Source: Anaerolineales bacterium | Lineage (GTDB): Bacteria; Chloroflexota; Anaerolineae; Anaerolineales; UBA11579 | Reading direction: 5' to 3' | DNA: 57,485 nucleotides | Assembly (NCBI GenBank): GCA_016932165.1 | Contig: JAFGDK010000039.1 | Location: 1 to 57,485, forward strand | Part shown: positions 1 through 8,237 of the stretch, piece after piece | Position numbering within the stretch: position 1 is the first letter of the stretch | Layout: each line of letters begins with the position of its first letter | The notes under the pieces: generated by a model | Told to the model about the DNA's origin: nothing | The model's input: only the letters and a program-made list of their open reading frames with translations | Database searches by the model: none | Made by a program: the position numbers and the translations under genes

Positions 1-86
1 CCGCCCCCGCCGCCGCCGCCGCAGGCGGTCAGCACCAGCGCCAGCAACGCCAGCAGGCTGGTGATCAAAAATAGTTTGCGTTTCAT
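1..86 (-). CDS. lipoprotein N-terminus, partial (probably a solute-binding protein)
   Basis: Only the first 28 codons are in the window; the gene runs off the left edge. The start ATG (84-86) follows an AAGGAGAAG ribosome site. The peptide begins MKRKLFLITS, then has a Leu/Ala-rich hydrophobic core ending in a lipobox LTAC, with the future acylated Cys followed by a run of glycines. That is a type II (lipoprotein) signal peptide with the Gly-rich linker typical of ABC-transporter solute-binding lipoproteins. The LacI-type regulator upstream on the same strand makes a sugar-binding protein plausible, but the substrate domain is not visible. Confidence 0.75.
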   Translation of the reverse strand, partial: MKRKLFLITSLLALLALVLTACGGGGGG

Positions 87-289
87 AATTGTTTCTTCTC
101 CTTAAGAATAGTGAACAAGATTGTCTCGATGTATCACTTGATTGACGATTATTTGGTTTTGAATAGCTTCCTCCTTTCAATAGAATTTTTCTGCCGGTTT
201 GTTGATCGTGTTGGATAAAGGCATTCGCCTTCGCAGCAGTTCGGTGAAGGTTTGATGGACTGTGCCGCCTTTATCATGGGGGGGAAAAA

Positions 290-1288
290 TTATGTTGTAT
301 CTCTTTCAACAATCGATAATGACAATTTAATCGTTTGCACCTTGCTGTTCTCGCCGCGCACCATCTTCATCAGCATCTCTGCGGCAATCCTGCCAGATTC
401 ATCTAACTGCTGGTTGATCGTGGTCAGCCCAATATGGCCGGCAAAATCCAGATCATCAAACCCGATCACTGCCAGGTCGCCAGGGATATTCAAGCCTTTG
501 CGGCGGGCAATCATCAGCACCTGCATCGCCAGTTCGTCACTGGCCGCAAAGATCGCCGTCGGCCGGTTGGGGGTGTCGAGCAATTTCTTCACCTCATCGT
601 GTACCTTATACGGCGCCGGGAAGATGATATGCTCAGGCAGCAAAAGCAGATCGCTCGCTTCCAGCACTTCAGCAAACCCTTTCAACCGCGCATCACTGGG
701 GCGCAGTGAATAATCCGGCAGGTCGCCATCTCCAATGAATCCGAATTGAGTGTGTCTTTTTCCGATCAGGTACTTGGCCGCCAATCGCCCGCCCTCCACA
801 TTGTCCACTAGAATGCTGTTCATTTCCGGGTGATCAGACTCAATCATCACCACCGGGAACGAGCGGTTATGGAAGCGCTTCACCGTGGTTTCATCAATTG
901 GCAGCGCCATCGTGATCAAACCATCCAACCGGCGGTTAATCCGCACTGTATCCAGATAGTGGTAGATCTGCTCAAAGGATTCCACCGGGTAAATCACCAG
1001 CTCATAGGAATTCACCGCCAGCACGGAAGCAATTCCCCGCATCCGCTGCACAAAGGATGGATGGCGAAAAAACGGGGTCAGCACACCCACCCGGCCAAAA
1101 GCTTTTTGGGCATGGGCCTGCGCAGCAGCCTTGGGGGTATAACCCAGCTTTTCGATTGCAGATAAAACTTTTTTTCTCGTTTCGGGGGTAACTAGATGGG
1201 GAGTATTCAACACTCTGGAGACTGTTGAAATACTGACCTCGGCTTCACTTGCCACCGAGTAGATTGTTGGGTTCTCCTCGACTGACAT
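290..1288 (-). CDS. LacI-family transcriptional regulator
   Basis: 332-residue LacI/GalR regulator. The N-terminal helix-turn-helix reads TIYSVASEAEVSISTVSRVL, followed by the hinge region and a periplasmic-binding-protein-like effector domain ending in the usual IGFDDLDFAGHIGLTTI stretch. A longer reading frame opens at 1342, but the start at 1288 is preferred. It has an AGAGGAAG ribosome site, it places the HTH at the normal distance from the N-terminus, and the predicted transcription start (about 1334) lies downstream of 1342. A LacI-type operator just below its own -10 box suggests negative autoregulation. The downstream lipoprotein gene suggests control of carbohydrate uptake, which is inference. 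Confidence 0.93.
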   Translation of the reverse strand: MSVEENPTIYSVASEAEVSISTVSRVLNTPHLVTPETRKKVLSAIEKLGYTPKAAAQAHAQKAFGRVGVLTPFFRHPSFVQRMRGIASVLAVNSYELVIYPVESFEQIYHYLDTVRINRRLDGLITMALPIDETTVKRFHNRSFPVVMIESDHPEMNSILVDNVEGGRLAAKYLIGKRHTQFGFIGDGDLPDYSLRPSDARLKGFAEVLEASDLLLLPEHIIFPAPYKVHDEVKKLLDTPNRPTAIFAASDELAMQVLMIARRKGLNIPGDLAVIGFDDLDFAGHIGLTTINQQLDESGRIAAEMLMKMVRGENSKVQTIKLSLSIVERDTT

Positions 1289-1327
1289 TCTTCCTCTGGC
1301 TCTCAACAAGTTAATGAAAGCACTTCC

Positions 1328-1370
1328 TGAAAGTGCTTTCATTATACATTAACGGATGATTAAAAGTCAA
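1328..1370 (-). promoter_or_regulatory. promoter and LacI-type operator of the LacI-family gene
   Basis: On the minus strand, a -35 TTGACT (1365-1370) and a -10 TATAAT (1341-1346) are separated by 18 bp. Immediately downstream is TGAAAGTGCTTTCA (1328-1341), one base from the symmetric LacI-family consensus TGAAAGCGCTTTCA. A larger 11-bp inverted repeat, TGAAAGCACTT/AAGTGCTTTCA (1315-1341, 5-nt centre), contains it. A repressor bound here would block its own promoter. Confidence 0.75.
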
Positions 1371-1466
1371 GCGCAACCGGTCACTTTGGCCGTTTTTTCA
1401 TTCTCCCCACTTTTAATTCCTGAAGTAAAATTGCCCGGTAATCATCAATACACTGAAAGAGACCTA

Positions 1467-2543
1467 ATGGAACTATTCATCTTCGACATGGACGGCGTCT
1501 TGCTCAAACCGCAGGGTTACCACCGCGCCTTGCAAGACACCGTGCGTCTGGCTAGTCTGGAACTAGGTTTGGGTGAAGCAGTCCTCACCAACGAGCAAAT
1601 CGCCCAATTCGAAGCCCTGGGCATCAGCAGCGAGTGGCATTCCAGCGCCCTGTGCATCTCCGCCCTGACCTTAGCGGCCAATTCCGGCCGCCAGACCAAC
1701 CGGTTGGACTTGGACGATCTCTTCCAGTCCATCACCGCACAGCCAATCTCGATCATCCCCCGCAAGCGCGGTGAAGCCGCCATCACCCAACTGGCTGAAA
1801 CAGCCGGCATCCCGCCAGAAGCCGCCCTGGACCACATCCAGCAATCTGAACACATCCACCGCTCTCTCACCCTGAATCTCTTCCAGTCGATGATCCTGGG
1901 GGATGAGGCTTTTTTCCACATCTACCGCAAACCAGCCCGTATGCAAACAGCAAGCTATTTAAAACTGTATGATCATCCTGTGCTCACCGCGGCAGCTGCC
2001 GCCAGTCTAACCCGCTGGGTTTCCCAGCCCGGAAACGGTGCCGCCATCATGACCAACCGCCCTTCATACGGCCCTGACCACTTCCTCGGCGCACCGGATG
2101 CCGCCTTTGGCGCTGAATTGGTCGGGCTGGTCCATTTGCCCTTGATCGGTTACGGTGAAACTTCCTGGCTGGCAAATCAAGCCGGGAAGCCAACCGCAGA
2201 GGTCTCCAAACCAAATCCAGAACATGCCCTGGCAGCAATCCTGACCGCCGCCGGTTGGGAAATAAAAGCCAGTCTCCAGTTTATCAGTCGGCCATTTAAA
2301 GAATGGGATCCCGCCAGGCTCTCAGATTTGCGCGGCAGCCAAATCACCGTCTTTGAAGACACCCCAGCCGGTGTGATTGCTGCCCAGGCCGCTACCAGCC
2401 TGCTCAATCAGATCGGATTGGAAATATCTGTGCGCAAGATCGGGATTGCGGTACAGCCCGCCAAGATCAATGCCCTTCAAGCAGTGGGGGCTGAGGTGAG
2501 TTCAGACCTCAATCAAGCCCTGGCCGGTCTTAATCACTTTTGA
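1467..2543 (+). CDS. HAD-superfamily phosphatase-like hydrolase
   Basis: 358-residue haloacid-dehalogenase-fold protein, presumably a cytoplasmic phosphatase or phosphoglycolate-like hydrolase. All four HAD motifs are present in order: FDMDGV (Asp7/Asp9), MTNRPS near residue 195, the motif III Lys in SKPNPEHAL (about 248), and FEDTPAG (Glu297/Asp298). The insert between motifs I and II is long (about 185 residues), so the cap domain is larger than in ordinary 220-250-residue family members. The start at 1467 is chosen because it begins directly with motif I and follows GAAAGAGA; the 37 upstream codons are poor. Its 3' end overlaps the convergent phosphoribosyltransferase gene by 42 bp. Substrate unknown. 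Confidence 0.85.
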   Translation: MELFIFDMDGVLLKPQGYHRALQDTVRLASLELGLGEAVLTNEQIAQFEALGISSEWHSSALCISALTLAANSGRQTNRLDLDDLFQSITAQPISIIPRKRGEAAITQLAETAGIPPEAALDHIQQSEHIHRSLTLNLFQSMILGDEAFFHIYRKPARMQTASYLKLYDHPVLTAAAAASLTRWVSQPGNGAAIMTNRPSYGPDHFLGAPDAAFGAELVGLVHLPLIGYGETSWLANQAGKPTAEVSKPNPEHALAAILTAAGWEIKASLQFISRPFKEWDPARLSDLRGSQITVFEDTPAGVIAAQAATSLLNQIGLEISVRKIGIAVQPAKINALQAVGAEVSSDLNQALAGLNHF

Positions 2544-3098
2544 CCGCTCCCCTTCCATCAATAGCTGCACCAGCGTCTTGACAGTCAGACCGGTCTCATC
2601 CTTTACCCGCTGCACCCCGCCGTAGTCCAATTTTTCTGCCACGCACACAATATCCACGATCTCAGCCCCGGCCAGGCGCACCGCCTCGATCAGTGCCAGC
2701 AGCGTACCGCCGGTGCTGATCATGTCATCCACAATCAGCACCTGATCCCCTTTCTCCACCCCGTTGAGGAAAAGCTCACCACTGGTATATTCCATCTCAA
2801 AATGAACCGAAACCTGACCTTCCAGACCGGCAGGATACCAGCGAGCCATCCCAAAAGGCAGCCCGGTGGCCAAAGACGTTGCCGCCACCAGGATCGCGCC
2901 TTTGTCTTCCTCTCCCACGATCTTGTTTGCCCGGCTGAAATCACCCACCTCCACGATCCAATCTGCCGCGGCTTGCAGCAGCTCGGCTGAGGTGGCCGGA
3001 ACCTGCTCTGTCAGCGGATTGATAATGAACTTATACTTCCCTACTGGCACCAGCGGCTGGTCATCCAGGGCATCAATCACGAGTTGTTTGTTAATCAT
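2502..3098 (-). CDS. phosphoribosyltransferase-family protein
   Basis: 198-residue type I phosphoribosyltransferase, similar in size and layout to adenine/orotate phosphoribosyltransferases. The PRPP-binding loop VLIVDDMISTGGT (residues 120-132) carries the two acidic residues and the TGGT turn. These enzymes move a ribose-5-phosphate from PRPP to a base, although some family members are only regulators. It is the last gene of the GntR-GRE-activase-flavoprotein operon, 7 bp after the preceding stop. A phosphoribosyltransferase is not an expected partner of a glycyl radical enzyme, so the context is odd. The base substrate cannot be read from the sequence. Confidence 0.85.
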   Translation of the reverse strand: MINKQLVIDALDDQPLVPVGKYKFIINPLTEQVPATSAELLQAAADWIVEVGDFSRANKIVGEEDKGAILVAATSLATGLPFGMARWYPAGLEGQVSVHFEMEYTSGELFLNGVEKGDQVLIVDDMISTGGTLLALIEAVRLAGAEIVDIVCVAEKLDYGGVQRVKDETGLTVKTLVQLLMEGERSKVIKTGQGLIEV

Positions 3099-3105
3099 CA
3101 GATTC

Positions 3106-3960
3106 TCACGAAAAATCCTCTACTGGCGCTAACTCCACCGGCGGGTAGATCTGCCCTGGCACTGGCGGCATCGGGTTGTAGACCCAATTCACCTTCACCA
3201 GCCCGGATTTGATCCCCCCTACCCGGCGCATCCCCAGGTACTTGCCGCGCAACAATACATCCTCCATCGTCAAGGCCATATCAAAAACACACAGTTCTGC
3301 CCCAGGAGGAATCTGCTCAAGCTCATCTCCATAGATCGAAGCAGAGAAGATTACATGCTCACCGTCCAGGCTCTGCGCCTGGATCGCCGGGATGATCAGC
3401 GGGTAGCCATCCTCCCCAATATAGGAGAGGAACTTGAGGTTATCCAGCTTATCCAGAAACGCCCGCGTCCAGCCGTTCAGCACCTGTTTCTGCCCCAATT
3501 TCCTTCCCAGCGTACGGGCAATCATTGTCTGCACGGCGGCAAAGATCACCCGCCCCATTGGCAGCGGATGCTTGCCGGTATGCGAGACCAGATCCATGTA
3601 ATAGACGGTATGCACCCCAAAATAGGCATTGTAGCGGAACATAGGCACATTGTTGTAATAATCATATTCCGGCCCTTCCTTGCTCAGGTGAGTATAGCTG
3701 GCTTTGCCCCGCCACATCTCTTTGTTCAGCGACATAACCAGGAAGCCCGTTTTCGGATGGGTCAGGATATTCTCCTTGCATCTCCCCTCAGTGAACTGGC
3801 CAAAACAGATTTGATCGGGCCCACAGGCCATCAGCGAAGAGATCATGGTGACATGTGGCAGTCCCTCTGGGGTGATTGTCGCCAGCAGGCCGATCTTCAT
3901 TTCGGGCCGGGTTTCCCGGATATCTTCGGTTGAAAATTGGGTCAATGCTTGATCACTCAT
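3106..3960 (-). CDS. pyridoxamine 5'-phosphate oxidase-like flavin split-barrel protein
   Basis: 284-residue protein whose first half has the split-barrel flavin-binding pattern (KIGLLATITPEGLPHVTMIS, then the QFTEGRCKENI region), as in the pyridoxamine-phosphate-oxidase/flavin reductase superfamily. The second half repeats a related pattern (LKFLSYIGEDGYPLIIPAIQ), suggesting an internal duplication of the barrel. Start ATG at 3960 follows TAGGAG and overlaps the activase stop by 8 bp, so translation is probably coupled. Its position directly after a glycyl radical enzyme activase suggests an electron-transfer or auxiliary role in that pathway (inference). True PNPOx is shorter, so no pdxH name is given. 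Confidence 0.8.
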   Translation of the reverse strand: MSDQALTQFSTEDIRETRPEMKIGLLATITPEGLPHVTMISSLMACGPDQICFGQFTEGRCKENILTHPKTGFLVMSLNKEMWRGKASYTHLSKEGPEYDYYNNVPMFRYNAYFGVHTVYYMDLVSHTGKHPLPMGRVIFAAVQTMIARTLGRKLGQKQVLNGWTRAFLDKLDNLKFLSYIGEDGYPLIIPAIQAQSLDGEHVIFSASIYGDELEQIPPGAELCVFDMALTMEDVLLRGKYLGMRRVGGIKSGLVKVNWVYNPMPPVPGQIYPPVELAPVEDFS

Positions 3961-4930
3961 CTAATTCTCCTATAAATACAGGGACGCGCGTCGCGCCAGT
4001 GGCCAGAATAATCTCAGGCCGGCTGCTGGCAGATTTTGCCAGTTGTTCACAGCAGGAGAGCTCTTCGGCGGTCATCAGCGGCGTTTCCGCATACGGCCAA
4101 TCCAATCCCAGACGGGCGTATTGGTCCTTGCAAAGGTTATTGAAAGCGCACAGCTCCCAGCGGGAAATGAGAGCATCAAGTTCAGCGGAGATGAACCGGC
4201 TGAGACCGCGCAGGTTCTCTTCAGTGTCCGTCGCCCCCGGAATCAGAGGGGTACGGATCCAGAGATCAACCGGATGTTTCTGCATCCGGATCATATCCCG
4301 CACATAAAGCAAATTCTCCAGGATCGTCTCGTTCGGCTGCCCGGTGAACTGGCGGTGCTGATCGGAGTCGATCAGCTTGAGGTCAAACAACACCAGATCG
4401 GTATGGCGCAGCAGCCGGTCCAGCACCTTTCGCGAGGTCAGACCGCAGGTATCCAGCGCCGTGGAAATCCCTGCTTCCCGCAGCGATTTTAAAAGTGCCT
4501 CAGCAAAATCGGGCTGGAAGCTGGGTTCCCCACCCGAAAGGGTCACTCCGCCGCCTGATTTCTCATAATACGCCCGGTCCTTCAACAGTTCGGCAGCCAG
4601 CTCTTCCACCCCAATCGTGCGGCCCAATGCTTCCAACGCGCCTGTAGGGCAGGCTTCCGCACACTCCCCGCAATGCTCGCAGTGCTCCCGGTCAATGTGC
4701 AAGCCTTCGTCTGTCAGGCTCAGGCAGCCATTCGGGCAGACATATAAACAGGTACCGCATCGCAGACAGCGCACCGCATGCCACTGGATCTCTAGATTTC
4801 TAGAGATACTTTCCGGATTGTGGCACCAGGCGCAGGCCAGGGGGCAGCCCTTGAAAAAGACCGTGGTGCGGATGCCCGGGCCGTCTTCTGTGGACAGACG
4901 CTGGAGGTGAAGGATCTGGCCGCTAATCAT
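3953..4930 (-). CDS. glycyl-radical enzyme activating protein (radical SAM)
   Basis: 325-residue activase. It uses S-adenosylmethionine and a [4Fe-4S] cluster to place the radical on its partner glycyl radical enzyme. The radical-SAM CX3CX2C motif is GCPLACAWCHNPE near residue 30. An inserted ferredoxin-like module carries two CX2CX2CX3C clusters (CLRCGTCLYVCP and CEHCGECAEACP). This eight-iron insert separates activases of non-PFL glycyl radical enzymes from the short PFL activase. A GTG at 4933 is possible, but ATG 4930 gives the usual MISGQILHLQRLSTEDGPGIRT start. The GRE stop and this ATG overlap as TGATG. The SGGEP motif is present. Confidence 0.95.
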   Translation of the reverse strand: MISGQILHLQRLSTEDGPGIRTTVFFKGCPLACAWCHNPESISRNLEIQWHAVRCLRCGTCLYVCPNGCLSLTDEGLHIDREHCEHCGECAEACPTGALEALGRTIGVEELAAELLKDRAYYEKSGGGVTLSGGEPSFQPDFAEALLKSLREAGISTALDTCGLTSRKVLDRLLRHTDLVLFDLKLIDSDQHRQFTGQPNETILENLLYVRDMIRMQKHPVDLWIRTPLIPGATDTEENLRGLSRFISAELDALISRWELCAFNNLCKDQYARLGLDWPYAETPLMTAEELSCCEQLAKSASSRPEIILATGATRVPVFIGELDE

Positions 4931-7446
4931 CACATCTGGTGGCTTTCCCGGGCAATGATCTCGTTTTGCAGCTCCCGCCCGATGGAGGTGAAGTAAGCGT
5001 TGTAGCCGGTCACCCGCACCAGCAGGTGGCGGTAGTTCTCCGGGTGCTGCTGCGCATCGCGCAGCATATCGGCATCAATCAGGTTAATCTGCAACGCCGA
5101 CCCCCCATTCTCGATATAGCCGCGCAGGAAAGCCTTGAACTTCTCCCGGTGCTCGCTGTCCCTCAGGATAGAGGGGTTGAAGGTCATCGTGTGGCTGCCG
5201 CCATTGGGCAGCAGATTGAGGTAATCCTCCCAATCGCCTTCCCCATCTGCGGCGCGGCCGCCCAGCACCTTGCCCACCGAATTGACATTCGCTGTTGGGC
5301 CGTTGACATCCGCCCCATTGGACGGGCACAGCGCATTGGAGAGGAACTTGCCCTTCGGCCGCCCGTCCGGGCTGGCTGGCAGGATAAAGGAATCGGCAAT
5401 CCAGTAATTCCACGAGAGCATCCCCGGCCGGTACTGCCGGTTGGTGGAAAGTGTCTTATACTTCCAGGTCTCCTCAGTCCACAGCTCCATCACCTTGAAT
5501 GCGATCTCATCAGCGGCGTCATCATCCCGCCCGTATTTTGGCGCTTTGTGCAAAGCGCGCGCCTGCAGCACTTCATGCCCCACCCAGTTGTCTCTCAAGG
5601 CCTGCACCAATTCTGCCATCGTGCACACCTTTTGATCAAACACCAGGTACTTGATCGCCAGCAGCGAGTCCACCGTGGTAGCATAGGTCACCGCCTCAAT
5701 GGTCACGTAGCCCAGTTCAGCACCGCCCTGGGTGATATCCAATCCCTTCTCAGCGCAGCCTTTCACCAGGCAGGAGACGTACGGCGTAGGCGCAAATTCC
5801 GCCCGCAGGGCTTCGGTACGTTCATACAGGTCCACAATCCGCCGGATGATATGCTCCGTCTGGGTGACATACGCTTCCCAGAACTGCTCCCAGGTCTGGA
5901 ATTGGGCTGCATCCCCGGTATCAACCCCCCGGCGATCATGCTTATCCGCCTTGCCAGTGATCCCATCCACAAACGGAACCAGGTCATACCCCCCGGTCAG
6001 GGCCAGCTCCACCGCTTTGAGCAGGTTGAGGTTGGCATCCACCGTGCCGGAACGGTCGTTGCCCACCATCGTGTTTTCCAGGCAGCCGACTGGCGCATAA
6101 TCGAAGACATTCTCCTCATTGATCAAATCCTCCACCCCCGACTTACGCGCCTGGAGCATCAACCCGGCCATCGAGCGCTCATCAAAATTCAACAGGAACG
6201 GGGCTCCCTGACTGGTAGCAATCATCTCCACCACCCGGTCAAGCAGCTTATCCGGCGTGCCGCGGTGCAGGCGCACGTTTGGCTTCGGCTCCAGGATCGG
6301 GGACATCTCGTCAATCACATCCAACAGCACATAAGTCAGCTCATTGGTCATATCCGCCTGGTCGGGGCCGATCCCGCCAATCGTGAACAATTGGCCGTAC
6401 CCGGCTGTGATCCCCTGGTTGCCGCCCGTGCGGATCATCCCGTCGTAGGCCGTGTTGCAGTGGATCCAGAAGCACTTTAGCACCTCTTTACCAAACTCTG
6501 GGTCCATCCCCGCCTGGACAGATGCCTCCCAGAAAGGATAAAGATACTGGTCCAGCCGCCCGAACGAATCGCCAGGTCCGGGATAATTTTCATCCGCCAT
6601 CACCAGCATGTGAGTCAGCCACAGAGACTGCACCGCTTCCCAGAAATTGGCTGCTGGTTCCCAGGGGACCCGCATCAACATCTCAGCCATTTTTGTCAGC
6701 TCCCAACTGCGGTCCGGATTGGTTTCCACAGCCGCCTGCTGGGCGCATTCCCGGCTGTAGGCCTGGGCCAGGTCGCGCGGCATCGTGGCTGCGGTCATCA
6801 TCGCCTTTAATTGCCCGCCTTTGGGGCCGTGCTGCTCTGCCGGAGAGAGGGCTTTATATTTTGCTTCCAGATCAGCATACACGCCTTTCCAACCCTCCCG
6901 CAGCACGCCTCCATAATCCGGGATCAGATGCCCGGAAGTCGCCCCAACATTCCCAAACCCGTGGTCGTGGAACCAGATTACCGAAGCGCGCAGCCCTTCC
7001 TTGCCATATACCCGTTTATCCCGCTGCTGGGTTTCCTTCTTCGTCAGGCAGGCTGAGGTCATGATATTAAAGCGCCCGCCGGCGATCAGATCACCAGGCA
7101 GCACCTCTTTGGGCAGATAGTTGACCATCACTTCCTTGTTGAACCACGCCCTCCGCTCCGGCAGCGACCAGCTCCAAAAATCAGAATCCAGCGCCACCTG
7201 CCGGGCGGTCTGGTTGTATGCCGAGCGAAAGGTCTGCAAGAAGGCGTAGGTCTCCGGCACAATGTAGAAGCTCAGTTCGTTGTACTGGAAATCCCAAGGC
7301 GTGCCGGTCGTCCAGGAGGTGTATTCGTTGTTCCATTTGCGGTCCACGCCCTGGAAATAATAATCCCGCAGCCATTGGATGCGCGGGGTGAGATTCTTTG
7401 GCGCCTTGATGCTATAGCGCGGATTTGAATCTGTGAGCGTCGTCAT
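4930..7446 (-). CDS. glycyl radical enzyme, pyruvate formate-lyase family, substrate unassigned
   Basis: 838-residue oxygen-sensitive glycyl radical enzyme. The glycyl-radical loop RVTGYNAYF has Gly814 as the radical carrier. The thiyl-radical Cys455 sits in GCLEN, and Glu457, two residues after it, matches the catalytic Glu of dehydratase and decarboxylase-type enzymes. The adjacent Cys-Cys pair of genuine pyruvate formate-lyase is absent, and the Pro that follows the Glu in glycerol/choline-type GCVEP motifs is Asn here. Function is therefore a lyase, decarboxylase or radical-addition enzyme of unknown substrate. It is translationally coupled to the GntR regulator upstream (TGATG) and to the activase downstream. 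No small decarboxylase subunit or microcompartment shell gene is nearby. Confidence 0.93.
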   Translation of the reverse strand: MTTLTDSNPRYSIKAPKNLTPRIQWLRDYYFQGVDRKWNNEYTSWTTGTPWDFQYNELSFYIVPETYAFLQTFRSAYNQTARQVALDSDFWSWSLPERRAWFNKEVMVNYLPKEVLPGDLIAGGRFNIMTSACLTKKETQQRDKRVYGKEGLRASVIWFHDHGFGNVGATSGHLIPDYGGVLREGWKGVYADLEAKYKALSPAEQHGPKGGQLKAMMTAATMPRDLAQAYSRECAQQAAVETNPDRSWELTKMAEMLMRVPWEPAANFWEAVQSLWLTHMLVMADENYPGPGDSFGRLDQYLYPFWEASVQAGMDPEFGKEVLKCFWIHCNTAYDGMIRTGGNQGITAGYGQLFTIGGIGPDQADMTNELTYVLLDVIDEMSPILEPKPNVRLHRGTPDKLLDRVVEMIATSQGAPFLLNFDERSMAGLMLQARKSGVEDLINEENVFDYAPVGCLENTMVGNDRSGTVDANLNLLKAVELALTGGYDLVPFVDGITGKADKHDRRGVDTGDAAQFQTWEQFWEAYVTQTEHIIRRIVDLYERTEALRAEFAPTPYVSCLVKGCAEKGLDITQGGAELGYVTIEAVTYATTVDSLLAIKYLVFDQKVCTMAELVQALRDNWVGHEVLQARALHKAPKYGRDDDAADEIAFKVMELWTEETWKYKTLSTNRQYRPGMLSWNYWIADSFILPASPDGRPKGKFLSNALCPSNGADVNGPTANVNSVGKVLGGRAADGEGDWEDYLNLLPNGGSHTMTFNPSILRDSEHREKFKAFLRGYIENGGSALQINLIDADMLRDAQQHPENYRHLLVRVTGYNAYFTSIGRELQNEIIARESHQM

Positions 7447-8165
7447 CAGGTCACTCCTTTCAGGTAGCCCTCGCCATGTGCCAGCATCTCCGACATGGTT
7501 TGAGCCGCGGAATCCGGGTCTTGGTCAGCGATTGCCGCCACCAGTTTCTCGTGGAACTGGTGAACTTCAATCACCACCTCAGACCCAAAATATTGCCGGA
7601 AAAATTTCCCGGTCAGGTTGGTGTACACCTCTTTGAACGAGTTGATCATCAGGGGATACACCAGGTTGCCGGAGGCAATCGCAATTGATAGGTGGAATTC
7701 AAAATCAAGGTCGGTCAGCGCCTCGGGGCTGGTATCAGCCGCTCGTGCTTCTTCTGCCAGCACATCCCGCAATACCGCCAGCTGATCCTCGCTGCGCTGC
7801 AGGGCCGCCAGACGGGCAGTCTCGGTCTCCAGCAGCAGGCGCATCTCGATCATGCTCTGCCAAAGACCTGGGGCCAGGCGGCCGTTGTGATAGGAAAGCA
7901 GGGAAGATAGCACTGCCAGCGAGCCGTCCCGCCTGAAATCGCTGATGTACACCCCCCGGCGCGGTACGATCCGCACCAGCCCTTTGGCTTCCAGCTCCAC
8001 CAATGCCTGGTGCAGCACCGGCCGGCTGACATTCAGCCGCGCCGCAAAATCACGCTCCGAGGGCAGGCGCTCACCAATGGTCAGCTCCCCGCAAATGATC
8101 ATCTGCTCCAGCTGGGTGATGCAGGCCTCCTTGAGGCTCTGCACCTCGATCGGTTTAACCTCCAT
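7446..8165 (-). CDS. GntR/FadR-family regulator (FCD domain)
   Basis: 239-residue repressor-type regulator: an N-terminal winged helix (LPSERDFAARLNVSRPVLHQALVELE, with the following RRGVYI wing) and a C-terminal all-helical FCD effector domain. Start at 8165 is chosen over 8288 because of the GAGGAGGGTG ribosome site and because the 41 extra residues are an implausible hydrophobic extension. It is the first gene of the glycyl radical enzyme operon, and its stop overlaps the GRE start. A perfect TGGT-TTT-ACCA site lies in its 5' UTR, so it probably represses its own operon until an effector, likely the GRE substrate or product, binds the FCD domain. Confidence 0.93.
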   Translation of the reverse strand: MEVKPIEVQSLKEACITQLEQMIICGELTIGERLPSERDFAARLNVSRPVLHQALVELEAKGLVRIVPRRGVYISDFRRDGSLAVLSSLLSYHNGRLAPGLWQSMIEMRLLLETETARLAALQRSEDQLAVLRDVLAEEARAADTSPEALTDLDFEFHLSIAIASGNLVYPLMINSFKEVYTNLTGKFFRQYFGSEVVIEVHQFHEKLVAAIADQDPDSAAQTMSEMLAHGEGYLKGVT

Positions 8166-8185
8166 GCACCCTCCTCTGTGGCTGG

Positions 8186-8237
8186 TGGTTTTACCAGAAA
8201 CTATTACCAGTATAGCGGAAATAAAAATCAGATTCAA
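8186..8237 (-). promoter_or_regulatory. promoter and FadR-type operator of the GRE operon
   Basis: Minus strand: -35 TTGAAT (8232-8237), 17-bp spacer, -10 TATACT (8209-8214). Downstream of the expected start site is TGGTTTTACCA (8186-8196), a perfect TGGT-N3-ACCA inverted repeat matching the FadR-subfamily operator pattern. A second CTGGTAATAG half-site-like copy adjoins it. This is the only evident promoter for the five-gene operon. Confidence 0.75.

Noticed and set aside
4939-6480. 513-codon plus-strand open frame
   Set aside because: Antisense to the glycyl radical enzyme gene; its His/Gln/Arg/Leu-rich composition is the usual shadow of a GC-rich coding strand.
4930-7446. Calling the glycyl radical enzyme pyruvate formate-lyase
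   Set aside because: The adjacent Cys-Cys active site of PFL is absent; the site is GCLEN and the activase has the extra two-cluster ferredoxin insert of non-PFL systems.
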